In this document: one piece after another, positions 8,814-16,532 of the stretch
How positions within the stretch are numbered: the stretch's first letter is position 1
Layout: every line of letters begins with the position of its first letter
DNA from: Azospirillum melinis
Lineage (GTDB): Bacteria > Pseudomonadota > Alphaproteobacteria > Azospirillales > Azospirillaceae
NCBI RefSeq assembly: GCF_013340935.1
Contig: NZ_WHOS01000021.1
Coordinates: forward strand, 47,393 to 111,392
Reading direction: 5' to 3'
DNA length: 64,000 nt
Translations under genes and position numbers: made by a program
Notes under the pieces: generated by a model
What the model saw: only the letters and a program-made list of their open reading frames with translations
The model's database searches: none
What the model was told of the DNA's origin: nothing

Positions 8814-9068
8814 ATGGCGACGATGAATGTGAGTCTTCCGTCCGAGATGGTCGATTTCGTCGAGCATGAAGTGGCGACGGGTGGTTATGCGTCGTCGAGT
8901 GAAGTGGTGCGTGAGGCATTGCGCCTGCTGCAACGGGATCGCGCGCAGGAGCAGGAGAAGATAGCCATCCTGCGGCGCGAGGTCGCTGCCGGACTTGCGG
9001 CGGCGGCGCAAGGCGATTTCTCATCCCGATCGGCCCTGGATATTGCCGAGCAGGTCGCTCGGGAATGA
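8814..9068 (+). CDS. parD: ParD-type antitoxin (ribbon-helix-helix)
   Basis: An 84-residue type II antitoxin. The N-terminal ribbon-helix-helix (MNVSLPSEMVDFVEHEV, then YASSSEVVREALRLL) binds DNA as a dimer and represses the operon. The C-terminal part, from about residue 50, is charged and would wrap the toxin. The start at 8814 follows GAGGAG with suitable spacing; an open frame extends further upstream, but that part crosses the promoter. It overlaps parE by 4 bp (ATGA), which couples toxin translation to antitoxin synthesis. Confidence 0.93.
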   Translation: MATMNVSLPSEMVDFVEHEVATGGYASSSEVVREALRLLQRDRAQEQEKIAILRREVAAGLAAAAQGDFSSRSALDIAEQVARE

Positions 9069-9424
9069 GCCACCGGCTCACCGCTCCAGCCGAGCGCGAC
9101 ATCTTGGATATCCTGCGCACGACGCGGACACGGTATGGAACCGCCCAACTGCGCACCTATGCAGCGCTGATCGAAAAGGCGATCCAGATGGTTGCCGAGG
9201 CCCCTGACCGGCCGGGAATGCTGCCGCGTCCGGAACTGGGTCCAGACGTTCGTCTGTTCCATCTGGAGCTGGCGGCAGGCCGGCGCGGTGCTGCTGCGCA
9301 CTGCCTCTATTACGCGACCGGGCTGCTGCCCGATGGGACAATCGGCACGATCATCCTGCGCGTGCTTCATGAGGGTATGGAACCGCGACGCAAGGTGGCC
9401 CGATCCTTGACCGGCATCTCATGA
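9065..9424 (+). CDS. parE: ParE-type toxin (RelE/ParE fold)
   Basis: A 119-residue toxin of the ParE/RelE superfamily. Members of the ParE branch poison DNA gyrase; RelE members cut mRNA. N-terminal helices (LTAPAERDILDILRTTRTRYG) precede a beta sheet that carries GIGTIILRVLHEGME-like strands near the C-terminus. It is somewhat longer than the usual 95-105 residues, with extra residues around 60-90 (LELAAGRRGAAAHCLYY). It is translationally coupled to parD. The pair lies between metabolic genes, so it is a chromosomal or megaplasmid module rather than one visibly attached to a replicon origin. Confidence 0.9.
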   Translation: MSHRLTAPAERDILDILRTTRTRYGTAQLRTYAALIEKAIQMVAEAPDRPGMLPRPELGPDVRLFHLELAAGRRGAAAHCLYYATGLLPDGTIGTIILRVLHEGMEPRRKVARSLTGIS

Positions 9425-9467
9425 CCGGCATCGCTTCTCAACAATCGAGATCAGGAGACAATACGGG

Positions 9468-10130
9468 ATGGACGGCAGGCTGCAGGAACGGTGGGACGCG
9501 GTCATCTTCGATTTCGATGGCGTTCTGTGCGATTCCAACGACCTGAAGGGTGAGACCTTCGCCACGCTGTATGCCCATGAGGGGCCAGAGGTTCAGGATG
9601 CCATCCGCGCCTATCACAGGGACAATGGTGGCATGCCGCGGCGGGAAAAACTTGCGCGTTTCGAACGCAATATCCTTGGCCGCGCTCTGGACGAAGATCG
9701 GCTGGACCGGATGGTCGCCGGTTTTGCCGCCGCGGTGGAGGAGGCGGTGATCGCCTGCGCCGAAATTCCAGGCGCGACGGACTTCCTGGCCACCCATGCC
9801 GGCCGGCCCGCCCTGTTCATCATTTCTGCGACGCCGCATGAGGAAATGCTGCGCATCGCCGAGCGACGGGGCATGACCGACCGGTTCGTGTCCGTCCACG
9901 GCAGCCCGCCGAGCAAGGCGGAAACAGCGGCCATGCTGATGGCCCGTCACGGCCTGCGTCCCGACCGCGTTGCCTTCGTCGGCGATGCCGTTCAGGATTA
10001 TGCGGCGGCGAAGGCTCTCGACCTGCATTTCGTCGGGGTGCGCGATGCCGACGGCCGCCACCCCTTCCCCGACGGAACGCTGACCATCGCCGATCTGCGT
10101 GACCTTTCCGCAGCCCTTGCCACGCTTTGA
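9468..10130 (+). CDS. HAD-superfamily phosphatase
   Basis: A 220-residue haloacid dehalogenase-like hydrolase of the phosphoglycolate phosphatase/beta-phosphoglucomutase type. Motif I DFDGVLCDS (nucleophile Asp) is at about residues 15-23, motif II IISAT near 122, the motif III Lys in PSKAE near 147 and motif IV GDAVQD near 168. A helical cap lies between motifs I and II. It is transcribed after parDE and ends at a strong hairpin. The physiological substrate is unknown; small sugar or organic phosphates are typical. Confidence 0.92.
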   Translation: MDGRLQERWDAVIFDFDGVLCDSNDLKGETFATLYAHEGPEVQDAIRAYHRDNGGMPRREKLARFERNILGRALDEDRLDRMVAGFAAAVEEAVIACAEIPGATDFLATHAGRPALFIISATPHEEMLRIAERRGMTDRFVSVHGSPPSKAETAAMLMARHGLRPDRVAFVGDAVQDYAAAKALDLHFVGVRDADGRHPFPDGTLTIADLRDLSAALATL

Positions 10131-10137
10131 AACCGCT

Positions 10138-10184
10138 CGATGGGTGCGGAAGGCCGGTTCGGGACCGGTCCTCCGCACCCATCG
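10138..10184. terminator. Bidirectional hairpin terminator
   Basis: CGATGGGTGCGGA and its exact complement form a 13-bp stem (10138-10150 and 10172-10184). A nested CCGGT/ACCGG stem lies inside the loop. It is located between the convergent HAD and dicarboxylate carrier genes. Confidence 0.65.
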
Positions 10185-10203
10185 TCGGGCCACTATCAAA
10201 CGT

Positions 10204-11583
10204 TCAGTGAGACGGATGGGCGGGCGCGCGGGCGGCCAGCGGCATGACCGGGATGTCGCCCATCCCTTCCAGGACGCGCTCGGTGGCGGCACCGCTCTGG
10301 TTCAACTCGCGGTGCAGAACCTCGCGGTCGCAGGCGTCTTCCCAGATCGAGACCACGATGCTGGCGACGCAGTTGCTGATAATGCTGGTCAGGGCGCGGG
10401 CTTCGGACATGAAGCGGTCGATGCCGACCAGCAGCGCGACACCGGCAACCGGCAGGTCCGGCATCACCGTCAGCGTGGCGACCAGGGCGACGAAGCCGCT
10501 GCCGGTGACGCCGGCGGCGCCCTTGGAGGTCAGCAGCATGACGCCGAGCATGGCGACGATCTGACCGGCCGACAGGTGGATGTCGCAGGCCTGGGCGATG
10601 AACAGCGAGGCGAGGGTCAGGTAGATCGCCGTGCCGTCGAGGTTGAAGGAATAGCCCATCGGCAGAACCAGGCCGGAGACGCCCTTCTTGCAGCCCAGCG
10701 CTTCCAGCTTCTGCAAGACGCGCGGCAGGACCGGCTCGGAGGAGGAGGTGCCGAGCACGATCAGCAGTTCCTCGCGGAAATAGCGCAGGACCTTCCACAG
10801 GCTGAAACCATGCAGCCGGGCCAGCGTGCCGATGATCGCCACCAGGAAGACGCCGCAGGCGACATAGAATGTCAGGATCAGCAGGCCGAGCGAGCCGATG
10901 CTGTCGATGCCGTATTTGCCGACGGTGAAGGCCATCGCGCCGAAGGCACCGATGGGGGCCAGCTTCATGATGAAGCCGAAGGCGGCGAACAGCACGTGGG
11001 AGAAGGACTCGATGCCCTGCACCACCGGTTCGCCGGCCTTGCCGACCCGCGTCAGGCCGAAGCCGACCAGCACGGAGATGAGCAGCACCGGCAGCACCTC
11101 GCCCTCGGCGAAGGCGCCGAAGAAGGAATGCGGGATGATGTGCAGCAGGAAGTCGGTGAAGCCGACCGGGGCGGCCTGCTTGGCATAGCGCGCGGCCACC
11201 GCCGGGTCGAGCGACGACGGCGACACATGCATGCCGACGCCGGGCTCAATGATCATGACCGCGGCCAGCCCGATGAGCAGCGCCGCCGCCGTCAGCGCGT
11301 AGAACAGCGCCATCGACTTGACCAGCGTCTTGCCGATCTCGCGGGTGTCGTTCAGGCTGGTGATGCCGCTGACGATGGTGCAGAAGACCACCGGCGCGAT
11401 CATCATCTTGACCAGCTTGACAAACCCATCGCCCAGCGGCTTCAGGGAAGCCCCGAAATCGGGCCAGAAATGGCCTGCCAGGATGCCCAGGGTCAGGCCG
11501 ACGACGACCTGGAAATAGAGCGCCTTGTAGATGGCCTTGGGCTTGCTCGGCGTCAGGGTATCGGTCCCCGTTTGTGGACGCAT
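10204..11583 (-). CDS. dctA: C4-dicarboxylate/cation symporter, DctA family
   Basis: A 459-residue inner-membrane symporter of the DAACS family that takes up C4-dicarboxylates with protons or sodium. The family hallmarks are present: the hairpin motif GTSSSEPVLPRVL, the substrate- and ion-binding segment SFNLDGTAIYLTLASLFIAQ and the second hairpin LTSKGAAGVTGSGF. About eight transmembrane segments are expected. It lies 29 bp downstream of a PrpF/GalD-like tautomerase gene, which suggests an operon in which the carrier imports a tricarballylate-, oxalomesaconate- or dicarboxylate-type acid for that pathway. A second dctA paralogue is at 60786 in this window; this copy is longer at the N-terminus. 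Confidence 0.93.
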   Translation of the reverse strand: MRPQTGTDTLTPSKPKAIYKALYFQVVVGLTLGILAGHFWPDFGASLKPLGDGFVKLVKMMIAPVVFCTIVSGITSLNDTREIGKTLVKSMALFYALTAAALLIGLAAVMIIEPGVGMHVSPSSLDPAVAARYAKQAAPVGFTDFLLHIIPHSFFGAFAEGEVLPVLLISVLVGFGLTRVGKAGEPVVQGIESFSHVLFAAFGFIMKLAPIGAFGAMAFTVGKYGIDSIGSLGLLILTFYVACGVFLVAIIGTLARLHGFSLWKVLRYFREELLIVLGTSSSEPVLPRVLQKLEALGCKKGVSGLVLPMGYSFNLDGTAIYLTLASLFIAQACDIHLSAGQIVAMLGVMLLTSKGAAGVTGSGFVALVATLTVMPDLPVAGVALLVGIDRFMSEARALTSIISNCVASIVVSIWEDACDREVLHRELNQSGAATERVLEGMGDIPVMPLAARAPAHPSH

Positions 11584-11612
11584 GGCGTTTCCTCCTCTCT
11601 TATGCTGTGGCG

Positions 11613-12719
11613 TCAGGCCGCCATGGCGGTCCGCGACGGGGTCGACGGGCGGGCGAACACGGTTCCCTCGAACAGGCGCCGCGCGGTGCGCAGGATGCCG
11701 GCGGTCGGCGCGGATTGGCCGTCACCCGCCTCAAGACGTACTGTCAGCCGGCCGGCCGGATGTTCGAAGGTGATGTCGCCGGGCATGGTGAACCGCCCCA
11801 CCAGGGCAGCGGCCACGGTTTCCGGAATGGTGCAGGCAGTCGCGGTGGCGACGGCGCCGGTGATGGCCATCGCCCGATGACAATCATGCGGCATGAAATA
11901 CCGGACGGTCAGCGTGCCGCCGCGGGTCGGCGGGGCCAGCAGGACCGGCTTGGGGATCACCATGCCGGCCGCGTTGGGAAAGCCCATGCGGCGGCCGGCC
12001 TCGACGCGCAGCGCCTCCAGCCGGGCCATGAACTCCCGGTCGGACCGGAAGCTATCCACCGCTTCGTACCCCGTCTTGCCGAGGTCGGCGGCGCGGACCA
12101 GCATGACCGGGATGGCGGCATCGACGCAGGACACCGCGATCCCGTCTATCAGGTCGACCGGCGATCCGGTGGGCAGGAGTCGGCCGGTGTTGGCGCCGGC
12201 GGCGTCGAGAAAGGCAAGATGGATGGGGGCGGCGGTGCCGGGCACGCCGTCGATGACGGCCTCGCCCTCATAGGCCACCTGACCGCCGGGGGTCTGGATG
12301 CGGGCCTCGATCAGCTTGCCGGTGTTGACGTTGTGGATGCGCACCACCGTGACGCCATTCGCCGCCGGGACAAGTCCGGACTCGATGGCGAAGGGGCCGA
12401 CCGCGGCCAGCATGTTGCCGCAGTTGGGCGAGGTGTCGACCACCCCCTCCTGCACCCGCACCTGGGCGAACAGGTAATCCACATCCGCCCCCGCCCTGGT
12501 GGCGGGGCCGACGATGGCGACCTTGCTGGTCAGCGGGTTGCCGCCGCCGATGCCGTCGATCCCCAGATCGTTCCCCGCCCCCATCACCGAGAGCAGGAGG
12601 GCGTCGCGCTCCGCCGGACGGGCAGGAAGGTCGGACGCCAGAAAGAAGGGGCCGCGAGAGGTCCCGCCGCGCATCATCACGCAGGGAATGCCGATCTGGC
12701 GGTTCATCGAATTTATCAT
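11613..12719 (-). CDS. PrpF/GalD-family isomerase (4-oxalomesaconate tautomerase-like)
   Basis: A 368-residue cytoplasmic protein of the PrpF family (diaminopimelate epimerase fold). It starts with IPCVMMRGGTSRGPFF, contains IDGIGGGNPLTSKVAIV and the active-site Cys region VDTSPNCGNMLAAVGPF, as in 4-oxalomesaconate tautomerase (GalD, gallate pathway) and 2-methylaconitate isomerase (PrpF). The start at 12719 is chosen because AGAGAAA lies upstream; the internal Met at 12707 lacks a ribosome site and a longer frame runs into the operator. It is followed by dctA and is divergent from a LysR gene, so a LysR-controlled acid uptake and isomerisation operon is likely. No gallate dioxygenase or propionate gene is nearby to decide between the two roles. 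Confidence 0.88.
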   Translation of the reverse strand: MINSMNRQIGIPCVMMRGGTSRGPFFLASDLPARPAERDALLLSVMGAGNDLGIDGIGGGNPLTSKVAIVGPATRAGADVDYLFAQVRVQEGVVDTSPNCGNMLAAVGPFAIESGLVPAANGVTVVRIHNVNTGKLIEARIQTPGGQVAYEGEAVIDGVPGTAAPIHLAFLDAAGANTGRLLPTGSPVDLIDGIAVSCVDAAIPVMLVRAADLGKTGYEAVDSFRSDREFMARLEALRVEAGRRMGFPNAAGMVIPKPVLLAPPTRGGTLTVRYFMPHDCHRAMAITGAVATATACTIPETVAAALVGRFTMPGDITFEHPAGRLTVRLEAGDGQSAPTAGILRTARRLFEGTVFARPSTPSRTAMAA

Positions 12720-12794
12720 GGCGCTTGGTTTCTCTTGGGTTCGCCAGTGGGCGAAGAAAGCCGATGCGCCGATATTCTGACCGCAAACGATATT

Positions 12795-12832
12795 TGTGAA
12801 ATGCATTGATTCACACTATTATTCCATTTCAC
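12795..12832. promoter_or_regulatory. LysR operator cluster between tautomerase and lysR
   Basis: Three half-sites are visible. TGTGAA at 12795-12800 pairs with TTCACA at 12810-12815 (spacer 9), and GTGAAATG at 12796-12803 pairs perfectly with CATTTCAC at 12825-12832. The cluster is in the 142-bp divergent gap and upstream of both genes, as expected for a recognition site plus activation site of the adjacent LysR protein. Confidence 0.6.
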
Positions 12833-12861
12833 GCATCAATGCGATGCTGACGGAGTTGGGC

Positions 12862-13752
12862 ATGAATTTCGAACTGGTCGATCTGAAGGCGTTCGTAGCG
12901 GTGGCGGAGCTGGGCAGCTTCAACCGCGCCGCCGAGCTTTTGAACCTGTCGCAGCCGGCGCTCAGCCGCCGCATCCAGAAGCTGGAGGACACGCTGGGCG
13001 TGGCGCTGTTCGAACGCTCCACCCGCCATGTCGCGCTGACGATGGTGGGGCGCGATTTCATGCCCAAGGTCCGCCGCTTCCTGGATGAGTTCGAAACATC
13101 GCTGCTGGGGATCAGCGATCTCGGCGCACGGAGCGGTGGCCAGATCACCATCGCCTCCGTCCCGACGGCGGTGTTCTATTTCCTGCCGAACGCGATCAGC
13201 CGCTTCAGCATCGCGTTCCCGCGGATCCGCATCCGCATCCTCGATCTCGGCGCCAACGAAGGGCTGGAGGCGGTGGCGCGCGGCGAGGCCGATTTCGGCA
13301 TCAACTTCATCGGCACCTCGCACCCGGACATCGAATTCACGCCGCTGGCCGAGGATCCCTTCGTCGTCGCCTGCCGGCACGATCATCCGCTGGCGGCCCA
13401 CACTGTGGTGAACTGGGACGAGCTGGCCGCCCACCGGGTCATCACCGTGGGCCGGACCAGCGGCAACCGGGCGCTGATCGACAACGCCCTGGCGCAGCAC
13501 GGCCTGAAGCTCAACTGGTCCTACGAGATCACGCATCTCGCAAGTTCGCTCGGTCTGGTGGAGGCCGGGCTCGGCGTCGCCGTGCTCCCCAAACTCGCCA
13601 CGCCGTCGTCCGGCCATCCCATCATCCTGACCCTCCCCCTGGGCCATCCGAAGATCTCCCGGACGATCGGCGTCGTCCGGCGGCATGGCGCCATCCTCTC
13701 ACCCATGGCCGCACGCTTTCTCGAAGTCCTGCTCGGCTCCTGGCGGCTGTGA
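12862..13752 (+). CDS. LysR-family transcriptional regulator
   Basis: A 296-residue LysR regulator. The DNA-binding domain covers residues 1-60 (DLKAFVAVAELGSFNRAAEL, LSQPALSRRIQKLE) and the effector domain about 88-290. The ATG at 12862 has GGAG seven bases upstream; GTG at 12796 and ATG at 12844 are in frame but have no ribosome site, and the GTG would lie inside the operator. It is divergent from the prpF/galD-like gene, which with dctA is the probable target operon. Confidence 0.94.
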   Translation: MNFELVDLKAFVAVAELGSFNRAAELLNLSQPALSRRIQKLEDTLGVALFERSTRHVALTMVGRDFMPKVRRFLDEFETSLLGISDLGARSGGQITIASVPTAVFYFLPNAISRFSIAFPRIRIRILDLGANEGLEAVARGEADFGINFIGTSHPDIEFTPLAEDPFVVACRHDHPLAAHTVVNWDELAAHRVITVGRTSGNRALIDNALAQHGLKLNWSYEITHLASSLGLVEAGLGVAVLPKLATPSSGHPIILTLPLGHPKISRTIGVVRRHGAILSPMAARFLEVLLGSWRL

Positions 13753-13766
13753 CCGGCAGTCCGCCG

Positions 13767-14147
13767 TCATGCCCTGTCCTGCTGCCGCCCGTCCCGCCGC
13801 AGCGAAACGACCGACGCGCCGTCACCCCCGGACGATGTGTCCACAACTTCCGGAAGGCCGCCGGCCTGTCCGGGAAGAAGCATCTGCGGCTTCATGGTCA
13901 GGTAACGCACGCAGCTCACCCGCAGGAAGGAGGCGAGATTCTGCACGGCCCCATGGGCCTCCAGAACCTCGTCGTACAGCGACAGGATCAGCCTGTTCGT
14001 CGTCGTCCCCTGTTCAGCGGCGATGTCGGCAAGGACGTTCCAGAACAGGTTTTCCAACCGGATGCTGGTGACCATGCCGTGGATGCGCACCGACCGTGAC
14101 CGCGCCTCGTACAGGATCGGATCGGCGTTGACGAAGATCTGGCACAT
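13767..14147 (-). CDS. Ribbon-helix-helix domain protein
   Basis: A 126-residue protein with an N-terminal ribbon-helix-helix-like domain (VTSIRLENLFWNVLADIAAE, then TTNRLILSLYDEVLEA) of the kind common in alphaproteobacteria, followed by a 45-residue low-complexity tail. The start at 14147 is preceded by AAGGAAGGAT. An RHH fold suggests a DNA-binding dimer, but no target is evident. It lies 64 bp downstream of the sigma-54 activator gene on the same strand, so it may be the last gene of the monooxygenase operon or an independent regulator. Confidence 0.8.
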   Translation of the reverse strand: MCQIFVNADPILYEARSRSVRIHGMVTSIRLENLFWNVLADIAAEQGTTTNRLILSLYDEVLEAHGAVQNLASFLRVSCVRYLTMKPQMLLPGQAGGLPEVVDTSSGGDGASVVSLRRDGRQQDRA

Positions 14148-14211
14148 GCGCCCATCCTTCCTTGAATGCGGTTTCAAACCCGGCTGCGGTTGGTTCGGAC
14201 GGAGCGGCCTT

Positions 14212-16305
14212 TTACGCCTTTCCGGCGGATATGCGCTGAATGCCGTGCTGGCTCATTTTCCGATACAGCGTGCTGCGCGAGATGCCGAGGACGGCGGCCG
14301 CGTCCGACAGGTTTCCGCCGGTTGCCGCAATCACGTCCTTGATGGTCCTCTGTTCGGTTTCCGTCAGCGCCATTGCCGTTGGGGCCGCCCCTGGAGGTGA
14401 TGCGATGGCACCGGGCGCCACGATGGGCGGGGTCGGAGAACCCAGCAATGGCCACCCATCGGCAGCCACGCAACCGCAGGCGTCGCGCAGCTCGTCCGGC
14501 AGGTCGTCGATGTCGATGCTGCCGCCGGTGGACAGCAGGACCGCCCGTTCGACCGCATTGCGCAGCTCCCGGACATTTCCCGGCCAGTCGTAGCGTTGCA
14601 GGAGATCCAGCGCCGACGCGGTGAAGCGAACGGGTGCCCGGCCATGCCGCTCCGCCAGCAGGCCGTTGAAGTGGGAGATCAGGCGGGGAACATCGCCATG
14701 CCGGTCGCGCAGGGGCGGCACGCGCAGGGCGGTCACGGCGAGGCGGTGGTACAGGTCGCGGCGGAAGCGGCCGGCAGCGACCTCCTGCCGGAGGTTCCGG
14801 TTGGTCATGGCGAGCAGCCGCACCGAAACCCGGCGCGGCACGTTGTCGCCGATGCGGTACAGCACGCCCTCCTCCAGAACCCTCAGCAGATAGGGCTGAA
14901 GGTCGAGCGGCAATTCGCCGATCTCGTCGAGGCACAGCGTGCCGCCGTCAGCCAGTTCGAAGCGGCCGATGCGCCCTTCCGCTGCCGCACCGGTGAAGGC
15001 GCCGCGCACATAGCCGAACAGCTCGCTGCCCAGCATCTCGCGCGAGACGGCACCGCAGTTGAACGGCACGAAGGGGCCGCCGGCCGCAGCACTGTGGCCG
15101 TGGACGGCGCGGGCGAACAGTTCCTTGCCGACGCCGGTCTCGCCCTCGATCAGGATGGGGACCGGCAGCGGCGCCAAACGCTCCCCCTGCCCGATCACCA
15201 TGCGAAGGCTGTCGCTGTCGCCGACGATGTCGGCGAAGCGCGAACGGTTGTGGTCGGACTCGTCCGGAACCGCGCGACGGCCGGCGGATGGGCGGCCCGA
15301 TGCCGCAGCGGGGATGACCAGCAGCGTTCCCCGCCGCTCCCCATCCAGAACCAACGGCCGGACCCAGTCGGCCGGAACCGGCAAGCGGTCCTCCGCCCCA
15401 CCTCCGGGTCCGCCCCCGATCCCAGCTATCGGCAGCCTCGTCCCCCGGTTCAGCTGCGGCAGATCCGATCCGAAACTGGCCTTCAGCAGATGCGCCGCCT
15501 TGCGGCTGGCATAAAGCAGGCGCCCGCGGGCATCGAGTGCGATCAGCCCCTCGCCGGCATATTTCTGGCTGTCCTCCAGGCAGGCCTCCAGCAGCCGCAC
15601 ATGTTCGGCCTCGGTCTGGCGGGCAAGGTTCCATTCCACCTGCCGGGCGGCAACCACGGCCAAGGCAAGCGCCTGCCCGCTGAAACTCTGCTTCAGGCCG
15701 GAGATGTCGAGCAGGCCGACGACCGATCCGTCGACGGGGTCGTGGATCGGCGCCCCGGCACAGCTCCATCCCTTGATGCCGGCACAATAATGCTCCGCCG
15801 CCTGGACAAGCACCGGCTGCTTGGACGCCAATGCCGTGCCGATGCCGTTGGTGCCGGCGCAATTTTCGCCCCACTGGCCACCGCAGGCCAGACTGATGTC
15901 ACGCGCCACGTTCAAGGTGGCGCGGTCGCCGGCAGCCTCCAGCACCACGCCGTTGGCATCGGTGATCAGCATCACCGTGCGGGTGCCGGACAGCAGGTCC
16001 GCCGCCTCCGCCAGGGTCGATGCCGCCGCCTGGAGCAGGTCGCGGTTGTCGCGGCGCAGGGCCTCGATGTGATCGCGGCCAATCACCGGAGCGGCATCCG
16101 CCCGCGCATCGACCAGGAAGCTTTGACATCGCGCCCAGGATCGGATGACCACGTCGCGCACCGGCAGATTGTCCCGGCGCGAGCCGGAAACGAAATCCTC
16201 CCATGCCTTCATCGTCGCCGTTTCGCCATCCACCAGAGCGTGGAGCGCCGGTGCCGGCGAAGCGACGGCCAGACGGCCGACGCTAGCCTGTTCGTTGGCC
16301 AACAT
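14212..16305 (-). CDS. AcoR-type sigma-54-dependent activator
   Basis: A 697-residue enhancer-binding protein. An N-terminal sensory region with a GAF domain (about 80-210, including [14 protein letters not shown], a hallmark of AcoR-like proteins) is followed by a PAS-like stretch and an AAA+ domain (about 360-590). That domain has Walker A GETGVGKE, the sigma-54 contact loop GAFTGA, Walker [13 protein letters not shown] and the arginine finger region [13 protein letters not shown] Fis-type helix-turn-helix closes the protein ([20 protein letters not shown]). A clear GGGAGGGG ribosome site precedes ATG. It lies downstream of the chaperonin gene. The two sigma-54 promoters at 22897 and 23090 with shared enhancer repeats are its obvious targets, so it probably senses the monooxygenase substrate or product. 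Confidence 0.94.
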   Translation of the reverse strand: MLANEQASVGRLAVASPAPALHALVDGETATMKAWEDFVSGSRRDNLPVRDVVIRSWARCQSFLVDARADAAPVIGRDHIEALRRDNRDLLQAAASTLAEAADLLSGTRTVMLITDANGVVLEAAGDRATLNVARDISLACGGQWGENCAGTNGIGTALASKQPVLVQAAEHYCAGIKGWSCAGAPIHDPVDGSVVGLLDISGLKQSFSGQALALAVVAARQVEWNLARQTEAEHVRLLEACLEDSQKYAGEGLIALDARGRLLYASRKAAHLLKASFGSDLPQLNRGTRLPIAGIGGGPGGGAEDRLPVPADWVRPLVLDGERRGTLLVIPAAASGRPSAGRRAVPDESDHNRSRFADIVGDSDSLRMVIGQGERLAPLPVPILIEGETGVGKELFARAVHGHSAAAGGPFVPFNCGAVSREMLGSELFGYVRGAFTGAAAEGRIGRFELADGGTLCLDEIGELPLDLQPYLLRVLEEGVLYRIGDNVPRRVSVRLLAMTNRNLRQEVAAGRFRRDLYHRLAVTALRVPPLRDRHGDVPRLISHFNGLLAERHGRAPVRFTASALDLLQRYDWPGNVRELRNAVERAVLLSTGGSIDIDDLPDELRDACGCVAADGWPLLGSPTPPIVAPGAIASPPGAAPTAMALTETEQRTIKDVIAATGGNLSDAAAVLGISRSTLYRKMSQHGIQRISAGKA

Positions 16306-16532
16306 AGTCCCCTCCCTGCTTCCCGGCGTCTTTCGCGGATGATGTCCGATGCGCCGATTGTCTCTGGATACGGGATGCGGAGGCTCGCCCGGACATACTC
16401 CGCATCAAGGATTGTTTGTGCAGGAAACCATAGGCCGAACCGAAGCGGGAGCGGTAGTAGTGGATTACTCTATTGCTTTTTTCCTGCCTTTCTCTCCGAA
16501 GGGGGAGGTGAGGGGGTATGGTGGACAGGGGA

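Noticed and set aside
10099..11880. 593-codon plus-strand open frame
   Set aside because: It is antisense to the dctA and tautomerase genes, has a low-complexity His/Gln/Asp-rich translation without any domain, and reflects G+C-rich third-position bias.
12796..12861. GTG start for the LysR gene at 12796
   Set aside because: It lies inside the operator palindrome, has no ribosome site and would add 22 atypical residues before the HTH.
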